A DNA stretch of 64,000 nt from an uncultured Eubacteriales bacterium (GTDB taxonomy: Bacteria; Bacillota; Clostridia; Oscillospirales; Acutalibacteraceae): contig CASFBL010000004.1 in the NCBI GenBank assembly GCA_949292775.1, forward strand, positions 48,481 through 112,480, given 5' to 3'. The notes beneath the pieces were generated by a model, which did not search any database, was not told the DNA's origin, and saw only the letters and a list, made by a program, of their open reading frames with translations. The position numbers and the translations under genes were made by a program. Of the stretch, positions 26,159 to 35,728 are shown one piece after another. Numbering within the stretch: position 1 is the stretch's first letter; each line of letters begins with the position of its first letter.

Positions 26159-26989
26159 TCACCTAACCAAAGCATCCGTCATTCTGGCAGCAAGCTTTGC
26201 CTCTTTCACATGATGTACGCGAATAAAATCTGAACCGCCCGCTATCGCCAGCGTATCAGCGGCAATCGTGCCGAAAAGTAAATCTTCGCCCGTTGCACCG
26301 GTTGCATTCGCAACAACACGCTTACAGGAAAGCGCAGTCATAAGAGCACAGTCAGGTTCTTTTAAACCGGCTATACCTCTCAGAAGCGCCAAATTATCCT
26401 CGTTGCTCTTTCCAAAACCGATCCCAATATCGAAACACAGGCGTTCAGGCAAAATCCCGGCACTCACGCACGCTTTTTTCATATCCCGAAAAAAATCATG
26501 AACATCCGCACACACCCCTCGGGGATAAACCTGCACACCGTCCGCATCACTTTTGCCGCTGTGCATAACAATCCAGCCGGCATCGAATTGTCGAACCACC
26601 TGAGCCATTTCCGGATTAAAAACACCGCTGACATCATTGACGATTGCAACCCCTCTTGAGAGCGCATAGTCAGCAACCAGCGGGTAAAAAGTATCAACCG
26701 AAACCGGTACACGCACCGTTTCTAAAACATCGTCCAAACAAGTCTGTAAAACAAGAAGCTCCTCTTTATCAGAAAGCGGCTTGTGGCCCGGGCGGGTGGA
26801 TTGCGCGCCAATATCAATAATGTCCGCGCCCGCCTTTTCCATATCAAGCGCATGGCGAGCCGCGTTCTCAGGGTCGTTCCATTTGCCACCGTCAAAAAAT
26901 GAATCCGGCGTAATGTTCAGAATGCCCATGATATAAGTTCTGGTTTGCAGAGGAAAAGAGAATCCTCGTCCTTCAAAATTGCCCATCAT
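26159..26989 (-). CDS. folP: Dihydropteroate synthase
   Basis: The 276-residue TIM-barrel enzyme has the signature [15 protein letters not shown], then [31 protein letters not shown] and the late RVHHVKEA. It joins p-aminobenzoate to the pterin pyrophosphate made by FolK, and is the sulfonamide target. The start overlaps the folE stop as ATGA. Interestingly, the asparagine-rich loop around residues 138-150 is short, within normal variation. Confidence 0.96.
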   Translation of the reverse strand: MMGNFEGRGFSFPLQTRTYIMGILNITPDSFFDGGKWNDPENAARHALDMEKAGADIIDIGAQSTRPGHKPLSDKEELLVLQTCLDDVLETVRVPVSVDTFYPLVADYALSRGVAIVNDVSGVFNPEMAQVVRQFDAGWIVMHSGKSDADGVQVYPRGVCADVHDFFRDMKKACVSAGILPERLCFDIGIGFGKSNEDNLALLRGIAGLKEPDCALMTALSCKRVVANATGATGEDLLFGTIAADTLAIAGGSDFIRVHHVKEAKLAARMTDALVR

Positions 26990-27549
26990 TCATTCCCTCG
27001 CAAAAGCGACATGGCTTCTGCCCGTGTTTTTGCATCCTTGCGCATTGAACCACGCAGCGCCGAAGTCTGAGTTTTGGCCCCTGCTGCTCGGGCGCCGCGC
27101 ATAGTCATGCACAAATGCTCGGCTTCAATTACAACCGCAACCCCTTGTGGGGACAGCTCTTTGTCAAGAAAATCGGCAATCTGTGAAGTCAGGCGCTCCT
27201 GCAACTGCGGTTTCTTTGAAAAGCTGTCCACAATACGCGCAAGTTTAGAAAGCCCTATAACGCGGCCGTCAGACGGTATATAAGCAATATGTGCTTTGCC
27301 GATAAACGGCAATAAATGGTGTTCACACATAGAATACATCGGAATATCTCGGACAACGACCATCTCATCGTTATTTCCCTCGTCAAACAGCTTTAGATGC
27401 CGCTTTGGGTCATCGTGGAGGCCGGCAAAAATCTCTTCATACATGTTGGCAACGCGTTTCGGCGTTTCCACAAGTCCTGCACGGTCGGGGTCCTCCCCGA
27501 TTGCAAGCAAAATTTCGCGAACAGCGCGCTCAATCCGTTCTTTATCCAT
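26986..27549 (-). CDS. folE: GTP cyclohydrolase I
   Basis: The 187-residue enzyme has the zinc-binding motif [19 protein letters not shown] and the catalytic region [20 protein letters not shown], with [15 protein letters not shown] between. It opens the folate pathway by converting GTP to dihydroneopterin triphosphate. RBS is AGGAGA. It sits 15 nt after the transglutaminase-like gene, so the folate genes may be read from that upstream promoter. Confidence 0.96.
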   Translation of the reverse strand: MDKERIERAVREILLAIGEDPDRAGLVETPKRVANMYEEIFAGLHDDPKRHLKLFDEGNNDEMVVVRDIPMYSMCEHHLLPFIGKAHIAYIPSDGRVIGLSKLARIVDSFSKKPQLQERLTSQIADFLDKELSPQGVAVVIEAEHLCMTMRGARAAGAKTQTSALRGSMRKDAKTRAEAMSLLRGNE

Positions 27550-27564
27550 TATAAATTATCTCCT

Positions 27565-28704
27565 TTATTGAAAAGCGAACTGAATGGTTCGCATACTGTC
27601 ATCTTGCACATAAAGCGCCTCGTTGCAAACGCGCGATGCCTTTTGACCGGCGCGTTCAACCAACGCATAAATCTCGCCGTCCTGTGTCAACGCATCTAAA
27701 GCGGCAAAATAAGCTTCATCGTTAGAAAAGCGAATTTCGAAAGCATTTGTTCCAGCTGCAACAGCATCTGAAATTTCCTGCGTAATCTTGCTTTTGGCGG
27801 CATTGTCATAAGTCTCAAACATCAGGCCACTGACCACAAAGTAATTCGCATCATCCGAAACACAGTTGTTTCCCTGCGGCAGAATACCAAGATGATTTTC
27901 GGCTATATCTGTTTCAGACACATTGAAAAAAGCGTGACAATATTGGCCGATTTCGGCCGCATCCAAATCATCCCAGGTTACATCTAAATAGTAGTTTTTG
28001 CCATCCAGCGTAACCACATTCCACATGTGTCCCTCAGACTTGCCCTCGATGTCTACACCCGTGCCGGTGGCGAGATAATTCGGTATACCGGACCGATTCA
28101 GCAGTAATTGCATACAGCGCGAATAAGCTTCGCAGACTGCTCGGCCGAGCACAAATCCGTCATAAGTCGTATAACCGATTGTTAAGTCTTCCGTCTCATA
28201 TGTAAAATGGCTGCAAATCCAGTCATGAAAATACAATTCTTTTTCGTAGTCCGTTAAGTTTTCCGGAACATCTGCCAGCAATTTTTCTACACAAGCTTCC
28301 ATTTCCGTGCGATGCTGTTCGCACTCCTCAGCTGAGCAATAGTACTGGGGCAGGAAATAGGCTTTTGCCCCTTGCTTTTGAATTTTACTTTCATTTTTCA
28401 TGCACAATAGCTCCGGATTATCATAAGAAAGCGCACAAAACATTTCATCAAATTCTGTGTCCGTCAAATCAGGAATTTCAATTTTTTCCGGATGTGACCG
28501 AATTTTCGACAGAACCTTGGTATAAGCAATCTTGGCGTCTTCGGACAATGCCCCATAATAATAACGGGTGCTTCCGTCATTTTCAAAAACCATTTCTGTT
28601 TCTGAAAAATCAGTTGGAAACCATTTAGACAAGCGGTCGTAATTCACAAAAATAGCCAAAGCGATAACAATTAAAACCGCCAGCGCAGGGAACAATTTTT
28701 TCAT
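27565..28704 (-). CDS. Membrane-anchored transglutaminase-like protein
   Basis: A 379-residue protein with an N-terminal membrane anchor (ALAVLIVIALAIFVN). Its papain-like transglutaminase core runs from about residue 165: WICSHFTYE, then GRAVCEAYSRCMQLLLN with the catalytic cysteine, GHMWNVV with the histidine, and YYLDVTWDD with the aspartate. Bacterial members are extracytoplasmic proteases or amidases rather than true transglutaminases. It overlaps the upstream LCP-like gene by four bases, so both products probably act at the cell wall. Confidence 0.85.
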   Translation of the reverse strand: MKKLFPALAVLIVIALAIFVNYDRLSKWFPTDFSETEMVFENDGSTRYYYGALSEDAKIAYTKVLSKIRSHPEKIEIPDLTDTEFDEMFCALSYDNPELLCMKNESKIQKQGAKAYFLPQYYCSAEECEQHRTEMEACVEKLLADVPENLTDYEKELYFHDWICSHFTYETEDLTIGYTTYDGFVLGRAVCEAYSRCMQLLLNRSGIPNYLATGTGVDIEGKSEGHMWNVVTLDGKNYYLDVTWDDLDAAEIGQYCHAFFNVSETDIAENHLGILPQGNNCVSDDANYFVVSGLMFETYDNAAKSKITQEISDAVAAGTNAFEIRFSNDEAYFAALDALTQDGEIYALVERAGQKASRVCNEALYVQDDSMRTIQFAFQ

Positions 28705-29567
28705 GCGTCACCTCTGTTTAAAATGTCTTCAACGGTAGCAGCGGCAATGTTCCCGCGCATAGACAGATACACCCGTACTAACCCGTTTGCATCTGCATAA
28801 TCCATAACCGAAAAGTTGCTTTCTGACAAATTAAAAATATAGTTGAACATCGTGGCAAGATTTTCTTCCGTAAAGGTTTGGAGGGTTTGCCGAACCAAAG
28901 CGCAAACTGCATTGGCTTGTTCGGCTGTCCCGGCATATTGCAAATATTTAATGAATAAATCCCCTGTCAGCTTTTGCTGCCCGCTTTCCAAAAACAAGCT
29001 AAAATCTGTACCGCGGTAAGAGATAGGCTGCGGAATATCAACGGTGATGTCCCCGACTTTGGTAATCACTTTTTTCAAATTGCTTTCTGACTGCTTAATG
29101 AATCGGTCAATATGAACTTGTGTGTTGGTTTCCACAGCTTTTACCAAACCGTTGATGCCTGTCTTTTGAAACCATCCTTGTAAGGTGTCCGTGCTGCCAT
29201 CCACAGAAACTGTTGCAGACGGATCCAACGCTGCCACCATGATTTCGTTATCCTCCACGCTTGTGCACACAAGGCTTAACTGCAAAAGTTCATCATCACT
29301 CCCATAGCAGACAAATAGGGTTACTGCATTGACAGGTGTAGCGGCAATAGTCGGTGCTTGCGTGGAATCTGTTGACTGTTCTGTGCTGTTCTCCGGGCTT
29401 CGAATCAAATTATCTAAATTGAAATCCAACGATTTCATAAAAACCAAAATCGAAACCGAGCCAAGCACCAAAATAAATGCAGCAAAAGAGATGATAAATG
29501 CCCGCAGCCGCTTAGCGCGTGTCTGGCGTTCACTGGCAAAATTCAATTTACTTTTGCGGCGGCGCAT
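28701..29567 (-). CDS. LCP-like (LytR-CpsA-Psr) membrane protein lacking the terminal arginines
   Basis: This 288-residue protein has a basic N-terminus, one membrane helix (AFIISFAAFILVLGSVSILV) and a Ser/Thr-rich linker. The outer domain follows the LCP pattern: GLVKAVETNTQVHIDRFIKQ, then VGDITVDIPQPISYRG and LTGDLFIKYLQYAGT. In active LCP ligases the last block normally ends in conserved arginines (Y-x-R-x-R type); here it reads YLQYAGT. The protein may thus bind the polyprenyl-linked polymer without the usual chemistry. ATG 29567 follows GGGAGATG; the longer frame start is not favoured. Confidence 0.68.
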   Translation of the reverse strand: MRRRKSKLNFASERQTRAKRLRAFIISFAAFILVLGSVSILVFMKSLDFNLDNLIRSPENSTEQSTDSTQAPTIAATPVNAVTLFVCYGSDDELLQLSLVCTSVEDNEIMVAALDPSATVSVDGSTDTLQGWFQKTGINGLVKAVETNTQVHIDRFIKQSESNLKKVITKVGDITVDIPQPISYRGTDFSLFLESGQQKLTGDLFIKYLQYAGTAEQANAVCALVRQTLQTFTEENLATMFNYIFNLSESNFSVMDYADANGLVRVYLSMRGNIAAATVEDILNRGDA

Positions 29568-29669
29568 ATGATCATCTCCCGAAATAATGTATGCAATATA
29601 GTATAGCATATTCTATGATTATTTAAAAGCCGAATTGCTACAGAAAAAGAAAAAAACTGTTACAAATCC

Positions 29670-29708
29670 ACGAAAAAAGCCGGCTCGTCCAAAAGGCGTC
29701 CGGCTTTC
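29670..29708 (-). terminator. Terminator of the MFS gene
   Basis: AAAGCCGG (29676-29683) and CCGGCTTT (29700-29707) form the stem, with a T-run on the minus strand. Confidence 0.75.
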
Positions 29709-29717
29709 ACTTGAAAA

Positions 29718-31097
29718 TTATTCTGTTTTCACTGAAACTTTGAATCCCTTTCTAATTAAGAGCAAGACAGGTATAAGAATAAACACCGTCACCACTGCTG
29801 CAGCGAAAAACATAACAGCACCGGGGGCAGATGTCACTACCCCATAGTCATTTGTATAAGTAATGGAAGAAACCCGACAGACCAAGTTGCCGATAATCGG
29901 ACCCACCACCATAGGAATCAAGACAGAGAAGATCATTCGGATGCCCTGGAAAGCCCCAACCTTATCCTGCGGCATAAAATCGCGTACGGCGGCATTCATA
30001 GCAACAGAAAACAAACACCAGCCAAGCAGCGCCGGAATCATACTGATAAGAAAAGTCAAAACATTTTTTGCAAATCCTGTTGCAACAAGCCCAGCAAAAT
30101 ACAAAATAACAGATAAAACAAGGAATTTTTCTTTGCCGAAACGGTCAATCAGCTTTCCCATACAGACTATAAGCGCTACAGCGACAATTAAGACCAATGC
30201 GGCTGCTACGATTGTGGCGGGCGTCAAAGAAGCCAGCACGCTGTCTAAGCTGAAATTCAAAACATTGCCGAGGTAAATGAACAGATACGGAAAAAATACC
30301 TGAAACGCCGTGGAAGAAATACAGACAGCAGCGAGCGCTAAATACAAACGCTTGTTCTCTTGCACCACTGACGGACGAAAACCATATACCAAATTTTTAA
30401 AATAAGCTGTTTTTCTGTCCGGTTTTACGCCGGTGTCTTTTAGGGTAAAACAGCCGAGCACACCGCAAAGCGTAACTATGGCACCTAAGACGATGAAAAA
30501 TGTGGAATAGCCGATACCGGTAACAGCACCGGCAAGACCCATTACAACCGCAGTTGCAAACAAGGGCAAAAGCGCCAGCACGCTTTCTACCGTAGCACGA
30601 TTTTTGGTGTTGGTCACATCCGTGACCCAGGCATTGAAAGCGGCATCGTTGCCGGTGGAACCCATAAATGTCATAACACAATCCATAATAATGACAATGC
30701 TGACTGTTGCAGTCAAAATTTTCACTTCATCACTTAGCCCAAAAAGCGACGCCGTATTGTCGCGGGAAATCAAGCCGAAAGACGCCGTGATAATTCCCCA
30801 CAAAATATAACCGCAAACAATAAACCATTTGCGCTTGCCAAGTTTATCACTGAGCGTGCCGGCTAAAAAGGTTGTAATAACCGCAGTAGCCGCGCTGAAG
30901 GCGACCATGGCGCTGATGGCGCTCATAACATCCAACGAACCATTAACAGCAGCTTGGGTCGCTCCATCGTAAACAGAGTTGTAGAGAAATGTATTAAAAT
31001 ACATATTCTCAACACTCCAGGCAATTTGCCCCATAAAGCCAAACAAAATGATATTGAGCCAAATGCGAACACCGAGTTTATTGGATTTTTCTTTCAT
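29718..31097 (-). CDS. MFS transporter, GPH/sugar-porter-like
   Basis: A 459-residue protein with twelve membrane segments. Its start (IWLNIILFGFMGQIAWSVEN with MYFNTFLYN) is typical of a clostridial MFS group related to SLC45/GPH carriers. The MFS loop motif appears as GTLSDKLGKRKW and again as GKLIDRFGKEKF. Uptake of sugars or related solutes is likely but not proven. ATG 31097 is chosen because GGGAGGG lies directly upstream; the frame continues open to 31304 through the clpX terminator, and that extension is rejected. Confidence 0.88.
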   Translation of the reverse strand: MKEKSNKLGVRIWLNIILFGFMGQIAWSVENMYFNTFLYNSVYDGATQAAVNGSLDVMSAISAMVAFSAATAVITTFLAGTLSDKLGKRKWFIVCGYILWGIITASFGLISRDNTASLFGLSDEVKILTATVSIVIIMDCVMTFMGSTGNDAAFNAWVTDVTNTKNRATVESVLALLPLFATAVVMGLAGAVTGIGYSTFFIVLGAIVTLCGVLGCFTLKDTGVKPDRKTAYFKNLVYGFRPSVVQENKRLYLALAAVCISSTAFQVFFPYLFIYLGNVLNFSLDSVLASLTPATIVAAALVLIVAVALIVCMGKLIDRFGKEKFLVLSVILYFAGLVATGFAKNVLTFLISMIPALLGWCLFSVAMNAAVRDFMPQDKVGAFQGIRMIFSVLIPMVVGPIIGNLVCRVSSITYTNDYGVVTSAPGAVMFFAAAVVTVFILIPVLLLIRKGFKVSVKTE

Positions 31098-31162
31098 AAA
31101 ATCCCTCCCGAAATTTTGTTCAGCTTCATAGTAGCACAAATATGAAAAGTAAACAAGGCAAT

Positions 31163-31197
31163 AAAAAGAAAAAGCTTCGGTCGCCCGAAGCTTTTTT
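31163..31197 (-). terminator. Terminator after clpX
   Basis: AAAGCTTCGG (31171-31180) pairs with CCGAAGCTTT (31185-31194), with A/T runs outside. Confidence 0.92.
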
Positions 31198-31198
31198 A

Positions 31199-32506
31199 TT
31201 AAACTGCATCTTTCGGTGTGCGTTTTGCACCGGGTTTTAAAACTGCCGGCTGTTTCGGCTGAACAGAAGTTTCTGTCAATGGTTTTTCCCCGTTTTCCAC
31301 ACATCCTTTTGTTATAATCACCTTTGTAATGTGTTCGTCTGAAGGAATTTCATACATAATCGGCAACAGCGTTTTTTCCATAATCGCGCGAAGACCGCGT
31401 GCGCCGGTATTCTTTTCAAGCGTCAAATCGGCAATTGCCGCCAAAGCGTCATCTTGGAATTCCAAAGTAACACCGTCCATACGGAACAGCTCGGCATATT
31501 GCTTCATAAGCGCATTTTTCGGCTCAGACAAAATTTTAATCAATGCAGCACGGTCCAAATTATTCAGTGTCGTAATGACCGGAAGCCGGCCTACAAGCTC
31601 CGGAATCAGACCATATTTGACAAAATCCTGCGGAATCACCTTCGAATAGACTTTAGAAGCGTCTGTTTTTTCTACAGCGACCAGTTCGCTGCCAAAGCCG
31701 AGCACTTTATTGCCTGTTCGTTTTTCAACAATCTTTTCGATGCCGTCAAACGCACCGCCGCAAATAAAGAGAATGTTGGTCGTATCAATCTGAATGAATT
31801 CCTGCTGGGGGTGCTTTCTGCCGCCCTGCGGCGGAACATTGGAAACTGTACCTTCCAAAATCTTCAAAAGCGCCTGCTGAACGCCCTCGCCGCTTACATC
31901 TCTGGTAATTGACGGGTTTTCAGACTTTCTGGCAATCTTGTCGATTTCGTCCACATATATAATGCCTTTTTCTGCGCGCTCCACATCAAAATCAGCCGCT
32001 TGAATCAGCCGCAGCAAAATGTTTTCAACATCTTCACCAACATAGCCGGCTTCTGTAAGCGTTGTTGCGTCTGCAATGGCAAACGGAACATCCAACACTT
32101 CAGCAAGCGTTTGCGCAAGCATTGTTTTGCCGACACCAGTAGGTCCCAACAAAATCACATTGCTTTTTTGAATATCTACATCGGCAGAAGCGCCGAAATA
32201 AATACGCTTATAGTGGTTGTATACTGCAACGCTCAAGGCGACCTTGGCTTCATCCTGCCCAATGACATATTCATCCAAGTGCGCTTTGATTTCCTGCGGC
32301 TTTGGCAGAGGCTTATTGGGACGCGCAGGCTTCTTTTTGGTGTGCCCGCCCGGCGCACCCTCCTCCACGATCTCCATGCAAAGCTCAATGCACTCATCAC
32401 AGATGCAAACACCGGGTCCGGCAATCAACTTTTCCACTTCATCCTGCGTCTTGCCGCAGAAAGAACAGCGAACGGTCTTTTCTCTGCCGTCGTTATCTCT
32501 CGCCAT
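31199..32506 (-). CDS. clpX: ClpX, ATPase subunit of ClpXP protease
   Basis: The 435-residue AAA+ unfoldase starts with the four-cysteine zinc domain (CSFCGK and CICDEC). It has Walker A GPTGVGKT, the GYVGEDVE pore region, Walker [12 protein letters not shown], the RGLRAIME sensor segment, and a ClpP-docking loop within LGFGSEL. It unfolds substrates and feeds them to ClpP. It lies 21 nt downstream of clpP, an arrangement found in many Firmicutes. Confidence 0.98.
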   Translation of the reverse strand: MARDNDGREKTVRCSFCGKTQDEVEKLIAGPGVCICDECIELCMEIVEEGAPGGHTKKKPARPNKPLPKPQEIKAHLDEYVIGQDEAKVALSVAVYNHYKRIYFGASADVDIQKSNVILLGPTGVGKTMLAQTLAEVLDVPFAIADATTLTEAGYVGEDVENILLRLIQAADFDVERAEKGIIYVDEIDKIARKSENPSITRDVSGEGVQQALLKILEGTVSNVPPQGGRKHPQQEFIQIDTTNILFICGGAFDGIEKIVEKRTGNKVLGFGSELVAVEKTDASKVYSKVIPQDFVKYGLIPELVGRLPVITTLNNLDRAALIKILSEPKNALMKQYAELFRMDGVTLEFQDDALAAIADLTLEKNTGARGLRAIMEKTLLPIMYEIPSDEHITKVIITKGCVENGEKPLTETSVQPKQPAVLKPGAKRTPKDAV

Positions 32507-32527
32507 GATGATTTAACCCCTTCTTGT

Positions 32528-33109
32528 TTATCGTTTATAGAAAATCTTATCGACAAGACCGTAATCAAGCGCTTCCTGTGCAGAAAGGAAGTTGTCGCGC
32601 TCTGTGTCGCGCGCAATCTGCTCAATCGGTTTGCCTGTATTCTCAGCAAGAATACGGTTAAGCTTTTCACGAGTTCTCAAAATATGCTTGGCAACGATAT
32701 CAATTTCTGTCGCCTGACCCTGTGCGCCGCCGCTGGGCTGATGAATCATAATTTCACTGTTCGGAAGCGCAAAGCGTTTACCTTTTGCGCCGGAGGAAAG
32801 CAAAAATGCGCCCATGCTCGCCGCCATACCCATGCAAATGGTAGAAACATCACATTTGATATACTGCATGGTGTCATATATGGCAAAACCTGCCGTTACA
32901 GAGCCGCCCGGGCTATTGATGTAAAGGCTGATGTCTTTTTCATTGTCCTGCCCCTCAAGGTAAAGAAGCTGCGCAACAACAAGGCTAGCCGTTGCATCGT
33001 TGACTTCGTCGGACAACACAATGATTCTGTCGTTGAGCAAACGCGAGAAAATATCATAAGACCGTTCACCGCGGTTGGTTTGTTCAATAACATACGGTAC
33101 CAATGCCAT
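32528..33109 (-). CDS. clpP: ClpP, proteolytic subunit of ClpXP
   Basis: The 193-residue serine protease has [14 protein letters not shown], the catalytic serine in [11 protein letters not shown], histidine in [13 protein letters not shown], and aspartate in [10 protein letters not shown]. It forms a fourteen-subunit barrel with ClpX. ATG follows AGGAGG. A long inverted repeat sits in its leader. Confidence 0.98.
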   Translation of the reverse strand: MALVPYVIEQTNRGERSYDIFSRLLNDRIIVLSDEVNDATASLVVAQLLYLEGQDNEKDISLYINSPGGSVTAGFAIYDTMQYIKCDVSTICMGMAASMGAFLLSSGAKGKRFALPNSEIMIHQPSGGAQGQATEIDIVAKHILRTREKLNRILAENTGKPIEQIARDTERDNFLSAQEALDYGLVDKIFYKR

Positions 33110-33131
33110 AAAAAATACCTCCTAAAATCCA

Positions 33132-33184
33132 ACGGTGAAGCGTCCGCGATGTATAGAACACCTCAATTGCGGACGCGCCACCGT
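33132..33184 (-). repeat. Long inverted repeat in the clpP leader
   Basis: ACGGTG (33132-33137) and GCGTCCGC (33140-33147) pair with GCGGACGC (33069 offset: 33169-33176) and CACCGT (33179-33184) through a 2-by-2 internal loop, closing a 21-nt loop. No T-run follows on either strand. A -10-like TATACT (33204-33209, minus) would put the hairpin at the very 5' end of clpPX mRNA, so it may stabilise or regulate that message. Confidence 0.7.
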
Positions 33185-33234
33185 AATTATAAATTCCTAT
33201 TTCAGTATAGTCGGCAACGAAAAAGGCTATTCAA

Positions 33235-34671
33235 TTATTTTTCTTCTTCAGCGGTTTCCTTTTTGGTTGTCTTTTTTGCAGCCGGTTTTTTCGCAGGCGC
33301 TTTCTTTGCAGCAGGCTTTTTAGCTGTTTCTTTTTTCTCGTCGTCAGCTTTTTCCGACTTCTTTGCCGCCGATTTCTTTGCGGCAGCTTTTTCTTCGGTG
33401 ACGACAGCATTTTCAACAATCAGGTCAACAGCTTTTCTGGAAGCGATTTCCGGCTTGAGATTCTCGGCAGGAATTGCCTTTTTGATTGCTTCAACATCCA
33501 TATTATATGTTTCAGCAAACTTCTTATATTCTTCCTCGAGTTCCTCTTCCAAAACTTCGATTTTTTCATCCTTGATGATTTTTTCAAGTGCCAAATCCAG
33601 TTTGACCTGTTTTTCAGCTCTCTCTTTGAAGCCCTCGCGGAACTTTTCGTTATCCATACCGGTATATTTCAGATAAGTCTGAAGATCCAAGCCCTGTGCC
33701 TGCAAGCGATAACCAAACTCATCGATAGCGCTGTCAATCTTTCTTTCAATCATGGCCTGCGGAATTTCAGCCTTGATGCCCTCAGCAACCATATCCAAAA
33801 GCGCGTTATGCATTTCGTCGTCTGCTGCGGCTTTCTTAGCTTTTTCCAAATCAGCCTTAATGCTCTTCTTCAGCTCATCAACGGTATCTTTATCGCTGAC
33901 ATCCTTGACAAATTCATCATCCAGCGCCGGAATTTCCTTCACTTTGATTTCGTGCAAAGTTACTTTAAACACAGCATCCTTGGAAGCCAGCTCTTCATGA
34001 TAATCTTCAGGGAACTTCACATTGACATCGAAAGACTCGCCGGTCTTGTGACCGATAATCTGATCTTCAAAGCCGGGAATGAACTGGTTGGAGCCAAGGG
34101 TCAGCTCATAGCCTTCTGCTTTACCGCCTTCAAAAGCTTTGCCGTCAACGAAGCCTTCAAAATCGATCACAGTGATGTCGTCTTTTTTGGCTGCTCTGTC
34201 TTCAACCGTAACGATTCTTGCATTCTGCTCAAGCATACGATTGAGCTCAGCCTTTACTTCGTCAGCGGAAACCTTTGTAGACTGTTTGGTCACTTTAAGG
34301 CCTTTGTATTCACCGAGTTCTACTTCCGGCTTAACGGTCACTTTCAGTTTCAGTGTAACACCGTCTTTGCCCATTTCCGGAACTTCTAAATCAAAGGGCG
34401 TGTCCACAACTTCAAGCCCTGCTTCTTTAATTGCATCTTCTACGGCGTCGGGATACAGAATTTCGAGCGCATCCTCATAGAACACACCTTCACCGTATAT
34501 TTTTTCAATAAAGCTGCGAGGCGCTTTGCCTTTTCTGAAGCCGTGAATGGTGATGTTTTTTCTCTGCTTGAGATACGCCTGATTTACAGCATTCTCAAAC
34601 TTTTCACCATCGATGGAAATCTCTAATTCCCATACATTGGTTTCAACTTTGTTGGATGATTTTAAACTCAT
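33235..34671 (-). CDS. tig: Trigger factor with a lysine/alanine-rich C-terminal tail
   Basis: A 478-residue ribosome-associated chaperone and prolyl isomerase. The ribosome-binding loop is HGFRKGKAPRSFIEKIYG; the FKBP-like domain has GFVDGKAFEGGKAEGYEL and FIPGFEDQIIGH; a helical C-terminal chaperone domain follows. After about residue 430 comes an appendix of about 47 residues made mostly of K, A, P, T and E with repeated AKK/PAAKK units, not part of normal trigger factor. ATG 34671 sits 9 nt after AGGAGG; the ATG two codons earlier is too close. It heads the tig-clpP-clpX run. Confidence 0.95.
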   Translation of the reverse strand: MSLKSSNKVETNVWELEISIDGEKFENAVNQAYLKQRKNITIHGFRKGKAPRSFIEKIYGEGVFYEDALEILYPDAVEDAIKEAGLEVVDTPFDLEVPEMGKDGVTLKLKVTVKPEVELGEYKGLKVTKQSTKVSADEVKAELNRMLEQNARIVTVEDRAAKKDDITVIDFEGFVDGKAFEGGKAEGYELTLGSNQFIPGFEDQIIGHKTGESFDVNVKFPEDYHEELASKDAVFKVTLHEIKVKEIPALDDEFVKDVSDKDTVDELKKSIKADLEKAKKAAADDEMHNALLDMVAEGIKAEIPQAMIERKIDSAIDEFGYRLQAQGLDLQTYLKYTGMDNEKFREGFKERAEKQVKLDLALEKIIKDEKIEVLEEELEEEYKKFAETYNMDVEAIKKAIPAENLKPEIASRKAVDLIVENAVVTEEKAAAKKSAAKKSEKADDEKKETAKKPAAKKAPAKKPAAKKTTKKETAEEEK

Positions 34672-34746
34672 TTTCATGTTCCTCCTGAAAAGTTAAACAT
34701 TAACTTTGATATTATAGCAGAAACTGCAAGAAATTACCATACTTTT

Positions 34747-35445
34747 TTACGATTTTGTCAATTCTATCAATTTTGGACAAAATTTAAGGTAATCCCCCGA
34801 CAAAAGTTCAAAATGTGTTCCTTGAAACATCCCTCGATAAGACGCAAAAGCCGATCCGCCATGTAAATGTGCATAAAAACACTTTTTGATTTTTTCCTGT
34901 TCCAGCAAATCCAAAATCGGCGTGCAGCGTTGCTGGAGCGTAATCGGCGGATAATGTAAGAATACAATCGGTTCGCCGCCGAGCGCGCGACCGGCGTCAA
35001 TAGAAGTTTTCAAACGCTGTACTTCGCGCAGCAAAACCTTTTCCGGTTCACTTTGTGTATCATCATAAAACCAGCCACGCGTGCCGCAGATGGAAAAATC
35101 ATCGACACGAAAAGCGTTATTATGCAATATGTGCAGCGTTGAAAAACCGTTTTGTGTAAAATACTCTTCCATTTTTCGGCGAGTATTCCACCAGTAATCG
35201 TGATTACCTTTCAAAATAATCTTCTGCCCGGGTAATGCATTTAGAAATGCAAAATCTTTTTGTGCTTCCGAAAGGGACATCGCCCAGGAAATATCGCCCA
35301 TAACAACAACCGTGTCTTTCGGCGTAACAACAGCCTGCCAATTTGCCGTCAGACGCTCCACATAATCGTCCCAGCCTTTAAAAATATTCATCGGTTTATC
35401 AGAATTTAAAGACAGGTGCGTATCACCGATAGCAAAAATTGACAT
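34747..35445 (-). CDS. Calcineurin-like metallophosphoesterase
   Basis: The 232-residue protein carries the five metallophosphoesterase blocks: GDTHL, VMGDISW, LKGNHDYWW, FLHYPP and AHLHGGS. It belongs to the YkuE-like/uncharacterised cytoplasmic group, without signal peptide. The substrate is unknown; family members hydrolyse phosphomonoesters or diesters with two metal ions. ATG 35445 is 9 nt after GGAG; the in-frame ATG five codons earlier lies before that site. Confidence 0.87.
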   Translation of the reverse strand: MSIFAIGDTHLSLNSDKPMNIFKGWDDYVERLTANWQAVVTPKDTVVVMGDISWAMSLSEAQKDFAFLNALPGQKIILKGNHDYWWNTRRKMEEYFTQNGFSTLHILHNNAFRVDDFSICGTRGWFYDDTQSEPEKVLLREVQRLKTSIDAGRALGGEPIVFLHYPPITLQQRCTPILDLLEQEKIKKCFYAHLHGGSAFASYRGMFQGTHFELLSGDYLKFCPKLIELTKS

Positions 35446-35515
35446 TTTTATAAACTCCATTCATGTATAGAACGCGAAATAAAACAAAAAATAGAAACGA
35501 AAGGAGGAATTCAAA

Positions 35516-35668
35516 ATGAACGAAATCAAATGCAATGTAACCAACTGTATGTACCACAGCGGCACCACAAACTGCACAGCAAAAGAAGTTCAGGTCGCAA
35601 GCCAGTGCAAAAAAGAGCCGTGCAAATGCAGCGAGACCGAATGCGGTACTTTTGCGCCGAAAAACTAA
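35516..35668 (+). CDS. Small cysteine-rich DUF1540 protein
   Basis: A 50-residue protein, MNEIKCNVTNCMYHSG followed by CTAKEVQVA, CKKEPCKC and ETECGTFAP. The eight cysteines and the C-x(4)-C...C-x-A-x-x-I/V-x-V...S-x-x-T-x-C-x-x-F pattern are those of DUF1540, often present in sporulating Clostridia and presumed to bind metal. ATG follows AAAGGAGG with ideal spacing. It is transcribed away from the phosphoesterase gene and ends at a terminator. Confidence 0.88.
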   Translation: MNEIKCNVTNCMYHSGTTNCTAKEVQVASQCKKEPCKCSETECGTFAPKN

Positions 35669-35688
35669 AAGCGTTTTCTTATAAAGTT

Positions 35689-35725
35689 CGAGAGTGGATT
35701 TTATTGAAAAGTCCACTCTCGTTCT
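35689..35725. terminator. Terminator between DUF1540 and thrC
   Basis: A perfect 10-bp stem, CGAGAGTGGA (35689-35698) with TCCACTCTCG (35712-35721), separates the two convergent genes. Confidence 0.75.
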
Positions 35726-35728
35726 CTG

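Noticed and set aside
32000-33676. 558-codon plus-strand reading frame opposite clpX, clpP and tig
   Set aside because: It lies antisense to three certain genes, has no family motifs and contains low-complexity runs from the antisense of the lysine-rich tail.
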